Assembly (NCBI GenBank): GCA_002501065.1
Contig: DLRK01000005.1
Span: 1 to 6,774 of the forward strand
Direction of reading: 5' to 3'
Source: Akkermansiaceae bacterium UBA7890
GTDB taxonomy: Bacteria > Verrucomicrobiota > Verrucomicrobiia > Verrucomicrobiales > Akkermansiaceae
Length of the DNA stretch: 6,774 bases
Notes under the pieces: model-generated
Databases searched by the model: none
Told to the model about the DNA's origin: nothing
What the model saw: the letters and a program-made list of their open reading frames with translations, nothing else
In this document: in pieces, positions 1 through 5,003 of the stretch
Layout: each line of letters begins with the position of its first letter
Numbering within the stretch: the stretch's first letter is position 1
Made by a program: the position numbers and the translations under genes

Positions 1-16
1 TTCGCTTGCCTTTCAT
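1..16 (-). CDS. Possible start of a gene cut by the window edge (five codons visible)
   Basis: An ATG at 16-14 on the minus strand opens a frame reading Met-Lys-Gly-Lys-Arg before the window ends. It is preceded by AAAGGA (bases 25-30, minus strand) with 8 bases between, which is the best-spaced ribosome binding site in the window apart from the one at 4848. The surrounding 63 bases are about 40% GC, against over 54% immediately beyond. A basic Met-Lys-Gly-Lys-Arg start occurs in some IS3-family OrfA transposases, and the AT-rich leader would fit an insertion-sequence end. Five codons cannot establish this, and the product is unknown. The gene may also be an ordinary chromosomal gene, or the start may be chance. 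Confidence 0.35.
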
Positions 17-63
17 CTTCTGAGTCCTTTGTAGGAACCCAGATTAACATTTAAAATGGCTCA

Positions 64-382
64 GTTCTCGTAACCTCGACCACTCCCACAAAGCCAATGG
101 AATGCCGTCGAATCGCCAGTCGACTCGGGGGGGGCTTGGCCGGAAAGACAGGGGGGCGCTCAGCCCTGCCTCCCATGCTTGGCGGATTCGAGTCCCCCGG
201 TCCGCGACAGAATCGTTCGATTCCATGAGGATTCCATGAAACGGGCCGTGTCGCCATGGGTCTCCATGGGGAACCGGCCGAAAACAGAAACGGACAAATG
301 CCTATGAAAGCGAATACCGACGAACAGGAGGGGGCGGTCCTTACAGCCCGACCACTGACCCGCTCCCGGCGTCGGGCGGGCC
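64..382. other. Intergenic region without a convincing gene
   Basis: About 320 bases with no frame that looks coding; the open frames are arginine-, serine- and proline-rich, as expected from GC-rich noncoding DNA. Visible structure includes G runs at 127-134 and 152-157. A 5-bp inverted repeat GCGGA/TCCGC flanks a 14-base loop around 182-205. The inverted repeat GAATCG-TT-CGATTC lies near 210-223. A direct repeat GATTCCATGA occurs at 219-228 and 230-239, followed by two CCATGG words near 254-269. The hairpin at 346-377 is listed separately. No tRNA or other RNA gene could be folded here. Confidence 0.5.
346..377 (-). terminator. Hairpin just after the toroid-protein gene, possible terminator
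   Basis: A perfect 7-bp inverted repeat, GCCCGAC/GTCGGGC, encloses an 18-base loop and begins 5 bases after the stop codon at 383. The position fits a transcript-end structure for the two-gene minus-strand unit. No U-run follows on the minus strand, so it is not a canonical intrinsic terminator. It could instead protect the 3' end of the mRNA or be incidental in GC-rich DNA. Confidence 0.4.
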
Positions 383-1531
383 TTATTCCGGGATCGAATA
401 GTAGAGCTGTTCGAGGGTGAGGACGACGTAGGAGGTGACCAGGATGTCGTCATTCTCCCACCAGCGGGAGTTCTCGTTGATCCAGGAACCGTCCTTGCCC
501 TGATTGCTCACGAGGAGGCGCCCGAGATCCTTGCGCCAGTCGACCTTGCTGCCATCCTGTCGTTCGAGCAGGTCGATGCCAGCGGCCACGAGGCTCTTGG
601 TCATGGCGTGATAGTAGTAGTAGAGTCCCTGCTGGCCGAGGCCGGGGTTCTCCTTGAGGGTGTAGTTGTTGCCCAGCCACTTGAGAACGGACTTGAGCCT
701 CTTGTCACCCGGTTCGAGGTCGGCATAGATGAGGGAGAGCAGACCGGCGTAGGACATCGAACCATAGGAACGCAGGGCGACCCGGCCGTCGGAAAGTTTG
801 CGTTCGCCCGCCTTGCTGTCACCAGGGAAATAGACAAACCCGCCTTCGTCCTCCTTGGCCACTGCGGTGACCTGGTCGTTGGTTGATTCGAGGTTCTGGC
901 AGCGCGAGATGAAATTGAGGGCGGCCTTCCAGTCGAGTTCGGGTTGTTTTCCGCTCTTGTTGTCCTTGGCAATCTGGCGGGAGTGATAGAGCGCCTCCAG
1001 GGCGAGATAGGTGTTGGACATGTCGGAGTGGGCGTAGGTGCCACCGTAACCGACTCCGCCGTCATACTTGTTGTCGGCGGTGCCCTTGTTGCCCCAGTCG
1101 GTCTGCTGGTTGATGAGGAATTCCCGGGCCTTCAGGATGACCGGTTCGTCTTCCGTTCTGCCACGGGCCAGAAGAGCCATGATCGAGGAGGAGGTGTTGT
1201 AGGTGGCCAGACCCTTGACGTAGATGCCCCCGTCATCCTTCTGTTGCTTGAGCAACCAGTTGAATCCGCGTTCGATGTGCTGGGGGTTGGTCTTGGTGTA
1301 ATCGAGGCCGGGGTCGCGCATCATGGCCGCGAGAACAAGAGAGGTGAGGGCGGGTGTTTCCTTTTCTCCCCAGAATCCCTCCTTTCCCTGCTGGCTCTTG
1401 AGGAAGGCGTTTCCCTTCCGGATGGCGCGCTCCATTTCGAGGCGCAGCGAGAGGTATTCACTCTGTTTCTGGGCCTGGAGGGTGGAGCAAAGCGTCGCGG
1501 CAGCGAGGGTGCAGGTGATAATGACATTCAT
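383..1531 (-). CDS. Secreted prenyltransferase/squalene-oxidase-repeat (alpha/alpha-toroid) protein
   Basis: A 382-residue protein with an N-terminal signal peptide (hydrophobic to about residue 20, likely cleavage after Leu-Gln-Ala), so probably exported to the periplasm. The rest is a series of helical repeats with Gln/Asp/Gly-rich turns, typical of the squalene-cyclase/prenyltransferase toroid fold: KSQQGKEGFWG near 45, LKQQKDDGG near 94, GGVGYGG with SDMSNT near 158-174, YGSMSYAGLLSLIYADL near 256, NQGKDGSW near 343. It lacks a DxDD motif of class II terpene cyclases, so hopene or squalene cyclisation is unlikely; a binding or scaffold role is possible but unproven. The start at 1531 was chosen because it places the signal peptide at the N terminus. 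An in-frame ATG at 1747 would bury it and overlap the upstream gene. No Shine-Dalgarno site is visible. It lies 34 bases after the YdjY-type gene and is probably co-transcribed with it. Confidence 0.85.
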   Translation of the reverse strand: MNVIITCTLAAATLCSTLQAQKQSEYLSLRLEMERAIRKGNAFLKSQQGKEGFWGEKETPALTSLVLAAMMRDPGLDYTKTNPQHIERGFNWLLKQQKDDGGIYVKGLATYNTSSSIMALLARGRTEDEPVILKAREFLINQQTDWGNKGTADNKYDGGVGYGGTYAHSDMSNTYLALEALYHSRQIAKDNKSGKQPELDWKAALNFISRCQNLESTNDQVTAVAKEDEGGFVYFPGDSKAGERKLSDGRVALRSYGSMSYAGLLSLIYADLEPGDKRLKSVLKWLGNNYTLKENPGLGQQGLYYYYHAMTKSLVAAGIDLLERQDGSKVDWRKDLGRLLVSNQGKDGSWINENSRWWENDDILVTSYVVLTLEQLYYSIPE

Positions 1532-1565
1532 GATGGGTGGAGAATGTGATGAAGTTCGACTTTTA

Positions 1566-2483
1566 CTATGTTCCCTGAGAGGGGGAGGGTGCGGTTGACG
1601 GGATTCCGGCAGGTTCGTCAGGAAGAGCCTTTCGTTCCCGGAGAGGGGACTTCCCTGTTTCAAGGGCGCTGACAGGTAGTCTTTCCTGTCTCCCTGATTG
1701 CCTGGGCCTGTTCTTCCTGAGTTGTCCGGTGGCTTTTTCTTCACCATCCACCTTGGCCCGGAGGAAGGGTTTGATGGTTACCCTGATCGAGGTGCCTACC
1801 TCGGGAACACGGGCGGTGGTGGGAATCCAGACATCATCGAGATTACCGTCCTGGCCGGGCCAGTTGAAGAGGGAGGCATTATTGGTGAAGAGAGCCACGA
1901 TGTCTCCGGTGGCTTCAGCTTGGAATGAATTTTCGTGGATATAGGATCCGCCGTAAACCCAGGGCTTGGGAGGCAGGGGCTTCTTTGTGACGGTGTGGGT
2001 GATCCAGTCATTGAGGGTGGCAGCCTGCACCTTGCCCTCCTTGTTCTTCCACTCCAGATGGATCTCGATCCGTGCGGCGTTCCTGATCTTCTCGGCCACA
2101 TCCGGGAACTTGCCGGTAGGACGAAAGTCCTCTCCCAGGATGGGGAAGAGTTCCTTGGATTCCCTGTAGCCGAGGATCTTCAAGGCGATGTTGACGTGGA
2201 AGGGGCGCGCTTTGGTGATGAGAATTGCTTCGTGAATCTTGCCGTTATGATGGACGATGGCATATTCCAGGGCGCCTTCCTTCATATTGACCTCCGCAGG
2301 GAAGTTGATTTCACGGGTTTTCTGGTGGAAGGTGACCAGTCCCACCTCGAACTTGCCATTGCCGAGGCTTCGTACCGGAGGGGGCTCCTTGCCGGACTTC
2401 TCACCGGCAGACTCCTTTTCGTCCCCCGCAAGGGCAAGGCAGCCGAGGAGCGGGAGCACCGAGGAGAGAACCAGTCTGAACAT
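1566..2483 (-). CDS. Secreted YdjY-domain protein
   Basis: A 305-residue protein with an N-terminal export signal. Residues 1-19 are hydrophobic. Cys15 follows Leu-Leu-Gly, so lipoprotein processing is possible, but ordinary cleavage after Ala-Leu-Ala (19) fits equally well. Residues about 40-240 match the YdjY-type domain found in many Verrucomicrobiota and Planctomycetota. Its hallmark runs near 70-106: ALEYAIVHHNGKIHEAILIT, then RPFHVNIALKILGY. A second conserved-looking part is SYIHENSFQAEATGDIVAL near 180-198. The biochemical function of the domain is not established. The last 60 or so residues are basic and Ser/Pro-rich, look unlike the rest, and may be a lineage-specific tail or the result of a frameshift. 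AAGGAG lies 20 bases before the ATG, too far for a normal ribosome binding site, and no alternative in-frame start lies closer. The toroid gene follows at 34 bases. Confidence 0.82.
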   Translation of the reverse strand: MFRLVLSSVLPLLGCLALAGDEKESAGEKSGKEPPPVRSLGNGKFEVGLVTFHQKTREINFPAEVNMKEGALEYAIVHHNGKIHEAILITKARPFHVNIALKILGYRESKELFPILGEDFRPTGKFPDVAEKIRNAARIEIHLEWKNKEGKVQAATLNDWITHTVTKKPLPPKPWVYGGSYIHENSFQAEATGDIVALFTNNASLFNWPGQDGNLDDVWIPTTARVPEVGTSIRVTIKPFLRAKVDGEEKATGQLRKNRPRQSGRQERLPVSALETGKSPLRERKALPDEPAGIPSTAPSPSQGT

Positions 2484-2561
2484 GTCTGTAGTGTGGTGTG
2501 TATCTCCTTGTCTGTCAAAGGAGCACCGGGTGCCGGGTGCCCGGAAAAGATAAACAGGCTA

Positions 2562-2588
2562 ATTATTGGTCACTCCCTGCCCAGTCAC
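2562..2588 (-). promoter_or_regulatory. Candidate promoter for the YdjY/toroid pair
   Basis: On the minus strand GTGACT (2588-2583, four of six matches to TTGACA) is followed after 15 bases by AATAAT (2567-2562, five of six matches to TATAAT). The spacer is short. The site sits in a clearly AT-rich island (about 2545-2570) within otherwise GC-rich DNA. It lies downstream of the hairpin that ends the preceding gene and about 80 bases before the YdjY start. Between it and the gene, 2526-2544 forms CCGGG/CCCGG arms and a CCGGGTG tandem repeat, a possible leader hairpin. Confidence 0.3.
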
Positions 2589-2617
2589 TGTGCAGAATGG
2601 TGGGATAGGCACCGGTT

Positions 2618-2654
2618 CCGGATCGGGGTGGAGACGATTTTGTCCCCGTTCCGG
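2618..2654 (-). terminator. Strong hairpin abutting the stop codon of the membrane-protein gene
   Basis: Arms 2644-2654 and 2618-2628 are complementary over 11 positions with one A-A mismatch, around a 15-base loop. The stem begins at the base immediately after the TGA stop at 2655-2657. It is the strongest inverted repeat I found in the window and is well placed to end or attenuate the transcript from rplS and the membrane protein. No U-run follows on the minus strand, so termination may be Rho-dependent or partial. Confidence 0.5.
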
Positions 2655-3569
2655 TCAGTTTTCGGCGGGGGCGGAGCGATTGAGGGACTCCGCGAAGCGG
2701 AGCCAGTGCAACCGGGTGACCTGTCGCTGGAAATCGAGCCTGGGATTGCCCGGGTGGTTGCTGGTCAGTGGGGGGACAATCCCATCGAGATTGGCGAGTT
2801 CCTGCCGGACCAGTTGATAAGAGTTGGAAAGGATGAGGAGTCGATAGTGTTCAACCTCGTCGTTGCCGGGCATCATGGAGCGTGGTTGGGACTCACCCTT
2901 CCCGGATCCGGAAAAGGAGATGGAGATGGGGGTGTCTGTCGCGGTGTTGGGTGACCGGGAGGTTGTTATGCGCGCTTCGATCAGCAGGGTATGATCAGAG
3001 TCACCTCGCAGGAAATCTGCTGCCTCCTGGGCGGACTGCTTGAAGTTGTCGGAGGCACGACGGGGATTGCCGAGTTGCAGGAGGAGGGGAATATCGCCGA
3101 CGGGGTCGATATTCCAATGGGTCAGAGTGGGGCGGATACGCACGATGGCGTCCTCAGCTGTCTTGCGCTCCTGTGGGGAGGGATGGCAGGAATCGAGGAC
3201 GCGCTCCCAGGCCAGGAGGGAGCGGTCCCAGTGGCCCTGGAGTTCCAGTTCGGTAGCAAGGCTCACCAGGTAACCGGCTCCCTTGGTGGCATACTCGGAA
3301 TACTCTGCCAGGCCCGGTGAGCTCTCGAGGTCCCCGAGGTCGAGATCGGGCTTGTCGGGGGCAGGAGTGGGTGTGTCTGACGAGGCAAACTCCGCGCCAA
3401 GGACGGGTTCGGAGGACGCCGGGTTGCCGGCCGGGTCGGTCATGAAGTCGGGAAGGGGCTTGGTTACACCCTTGGGGGTCAGGAAGTCCATCTCCCTGGT
3501 ACGAAGCCACCAGAATGAGGCCACGGCCAGGAGCGAAATACCGACGACTATCGGAATGGGAATTCGCAC
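2655..3569 (-). CDS. Single-pass membrane protein of unknown function with a TPR-like helical segment
   Basis: A 304-residue protein from the GTG start. Residues 4-21 form one hydrophobic segment (PIPIVVGISLLAVASFWW) followed by Arg-Thr-Arg, giving an N-terminal anchor with the rest probably outside the cytoplasm. Residues about 40-90 are Pro/Asp/Ser-rich linker. Residues about 95-150 form amphipathic helices (LATELELQGHWDRSLLAWERVL) resembling one tetratricopeptide-type hairpin. The C-terminal half has no family I recognise. An in-frame TTG at 3605 would add 12 polar residues. I prefer GTG because it puts Met-Arg directly before the membrane segment, but neither start has a well-spaced ribosome binding site (GGAG is 1 base before the TTG; GAGGG is 13 bases before the GTG). 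It follows rplS by about 100 bases on the same strand and may be read through from it. Confidence 0.72.
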   Translation of the reverse strand: MRIPIPIVVGISLLAVASFWWLRTREMDFLTPKGVTKPLPDFMTDPAGNPASSEPVLGAEFASSDTPTPAPDKPDLDLGDLESSPGLAEYSEYATKGAGYLVSLATELELQGHWDRSLLAWERVLDSCHPSPQERKTAEDAIVRIRPTLTHWNIDPVGDIPLLLQLGNPRRASDNFKQSAQEAADFLRGDSDHTLLIEARITTSRSPNTATDTPISISFSGSGKGESQPRSMMPGNDEVEHYRLLILSNSYQLVRQELANLDGIVPPLTSNHPGNPRLDFQRQVTRLHWLRFAESLNRSAPAEN

Positions 3570-3640
3570 GTTGAGGCAGAATCCCTCATGTCCGCCGGAT
3601 TTCAAGCTCCGGGAGGGGGGAAGGGCAAAAGTCTCTGGTG

Positions 3641-3659
3641 AGCCGCTGTCTTGCGGGCT
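3641..3659 (-). terminator. Weak hairpin between rplS and the membrane-protein gene
   Basis: AGCCGC-type arms (six pairs with one bulged C) enclose a six-base loop, 11 bases after the rplS stop. A short TTTT follows about 10 bases further on. This could give partial termination after rplS, but the stem is short and may be chance. Confidence 0.22.
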
Positions 3660-3670
3660 GCGGGAACCCG

Positions 3671-4021
3671 TTATCGTTTGTCACTGCTCTTCACCTGGAG
3701 GGCGCGTTTGCCCACCCGGCCCCGCAGGTAGTGAAGTTTGGCGCGGCGCACCTTGCCGCGATTGGTCACCTCGATCTTGGAGATGCGGGGTGAGTGGAGC
3801 TGAAAAACCCGCTCGACCCCTTCACCGTAGGAGATTTTCCGGACCGTGAAGGCCGCGTTGACGGAGCTGCCCCGTCTGGCGATGACCAGACCCGCGAAGA
3901 TCTGGACCCGCTCCTTGCCGCCCTCCCGAACGAGGGTGTGCACTTTCACACTGTCTCCCACATTGAAATCGGTGACGTCCTCCTTGAGTTGCTCCTGTTC
4001 GATTTTCTGGATGACGTTCAT
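3671..4021 (-). CDS. rplS: 50S ribosomal protein L19
   Basis: A 116-residue protein, the normal length for L19, a large-subunit protein located at the 30S-50S interface. The family pattern is clear throughout: FNVGDSVKVHTLVREGGKERVQ near 19-40, IFAGLVIARRG near 41-51, VRKISYGEGVERVFQLHSP near 60-78, and the basic KVRRAKLHYLRGRVGKRA near 90-107. The ATG at 4021 gives the usual Met-Asn-x-Ile-xx-Ile-Glu start; no Shine-Dalgarno site is visible upstream. In many bacteria rplS follows rpsP-rimM-trmD. Here the upstream neighbour on the same strand is instead the coiled-coil zinc-ribbon gene, 122 bases away, and an unknown membrane protein follows. That gap has a CCATC/GATGG inverted repeat (4058-4090) that could be part of a leader, but I do not recognise a known L19 leader. 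Confidence 0.97.
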   Translation of the reverse strand: MNVIQKIEQEQLKEDVTDFNVGDSVKVHTLVREGGKERVQIFAGLVIARRGSSVNAAFTVRKISYGEGVERVFQLHSPRISKIEVTNRGKVRRAKLHYLRGRVGKRALQVKSSDKR

Positions 4022-4143
4022 GGTTCTGATGTGTGATGCGGCTGAGGTTGCAGGGCGCCATCGGGAGGGAGCTCCAGAGGGCCGGGATGGCTACACGATG
4101 CCCCCTGCAGATGCAATTGTTTTTTCCTGCCCGGGCGCCTCGA

Positions 4144-4848
4144 TCACTGCGGATAGAGGATTCTCCCACAATTCTCGCAGTTCACGAGCTCCTTGCCGGT
4201 CTGCACCCGGACCATGGTGGTCGGAGTGGCCTTCACATGGCAACCCAGGCACTGGCGTTCGCCCGTGATCTGGACCACCACGGGTGCCCCCCGCAACTTG
4301 AGGAGGCGCTCGTAGATGGATATCATGCTCTCGTCCATCCCCACCAGAAGCTGCTTTCGTTCTCCCTCCAGAGATTCCGTCTCCCGGGAGAAATTGTCGG
4401 CTCGTTTCTGCAGGGTTGCGACCTCCTCATCCACGCCCCCTTTGGTGGTGGAGTAGGCTGCCTCCGCCTCCGCCAGTCTGCTTCGCAGCTGATCCCCGTG
4501 CTCCATGAGCTCCAATTCGCGCGTCTCCAGTCCGTTGATCTCGTCTGAATAGTGGCTCACCTTTACTCCCAGGGCCTTGTATTCCTCGTTCTTGCGGGTC
4601 TCAAATTGCTGTTGCTTTAGTCGGGTAATGGACTCCTTGCGGGTGCCCACATCGAGCTCCACACCCTTGATGGCAATCTCGTTTTCCTGCAGGACGGTCT
4701 TGGCATCATCTACCGCCTGCTGGTTCGCGGCCAGTCGTTCCCGGGCCAGATCCTGCTCCCGGGGGATGCGCTCCAGCTCCTTGTGGAGCTCCTGGAGGCG
4801 CTTATCACGTTCCTGCAGAGTCAAAAGTCCTACGATGTCGGGCGGCAT
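4144..4848 (-). CDS. Coiled-coil C4-type zinc-ribbon protein (DUF164 / CT398-like)
   Basis: A 234-residue protein. Residues about 8-130 and 140-170 are highly charged heptad-rich helices expected to form a long antiparallel coiled coil. The family motif TRKNEEYKAL is at 84-93. The C terminus is a zinc ribbon with Cys200-x2-Cys203 and Cys224-x2-Cys227, and the ending CENCGRILY is typical. Size and architecture match the family containing chlamydial CT398 and Helicobacter HP0958 (FlgZ). Those members are linked to RpoN (sigma-54) and to flagellar or type III secretion parts; a general function for the family is not settled. It is probably cytoplasmic. The ATG at 4848 has AGGA (4856-4859) 7 bases upstream, a good ribosome binding site. 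It is transcribed toward rplS and diverges from the zinc-ribbon/HEAT gene. Confidence 0.9.
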   Translation of the reverse strand: MPPDIVGLLTLQERDKRLQELHKELERIPREQDLARERLAANQQAVDDAKTVLQENEIAIKGVELDVGTRKESITRLKQQQFETRKNEEYKALGVKVSHYSDEINGLETRELELMEHGDQLRSRLAEAEAAYSTTKGGVDEEVATLQKRADNFSRETESLEGERKQLLVGMDESMISIYERLLKLRGAPVVVQITGERQCLGCHVKATPTTMVRVQTGKELVNCENCGRILYPQ

Positions 4849-5003
4849 TGACCTTTCCTAGCCTATCAAATCGGTGGGTCAAGAGTCAGTCTTGCTCGGG
4901 CGGGGATCCCCCTCTTGAGGGAGGGAAAGTTCGAACGGATTGTGTTGAAACCGGGTTCTGTTATGAGGAACCTGTCTCCGTTCCCGGCCGGTAACCTCTC
5001 CCT
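4849..5003. promoter_or_regulatory. Divergent intergenic region with adjacent palindromes
   Basis: These 155 bases separate two diverging genes and so should hold promoters for both. GGGGATCCCC (4902-4911) is a perfect 10-bp palindrome, directly abutted by CCCTC-TT-GAGGG (4910-4921). TTCGAA lies at 4930-4935. On the plus strand TTGTGT (4940-4945) and TATGAG (4962-4967), 16 bases apart, are a weak promoter candidate for the 5004 gene. On the minus strand TTGACC occurs near 4880 without a convincing partner. Promoter positions are inference. Confidence 0.35.

Noticed and set aside
160..205. A tRNA-like T arm (GGATTCGAGTCC) in the left intergenic region
   Set aside because: The T stem has two mismatches, including the pair closing the loop, and no matching acceptor 5' strand or anticodon arm is present upstream.
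383..1531. A genuine squalene-hopene or terpene cyclase
   Set aside because: The protein is little over half the length of squalene-hopene cyclases, has a signal peptide and lacks the DxDD motif.
1532..1747. A longer toroid-protein gene starting at ATG 1747
   Set aside because: It would place the signal peptide 72 residues inside the protein and overlap the YdjY-type gene by 182 bases; the extension is low-complexity.
1935..2954. A 339-codon plus-strand open frame
   Set aside because: It runs opposite both the YdjY-type gene and the membrane-protein gene and across their intergenic hairpin; the protein has no recognisable domain.
4022..4143. A known ribosomal-protein leader upstream of rplS
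   Set aside because: Only a 5-bp CCATC/GATGG repeat and a GGAGCTCC palindrome are visible; nothing matches an L19 leader I can recognise.
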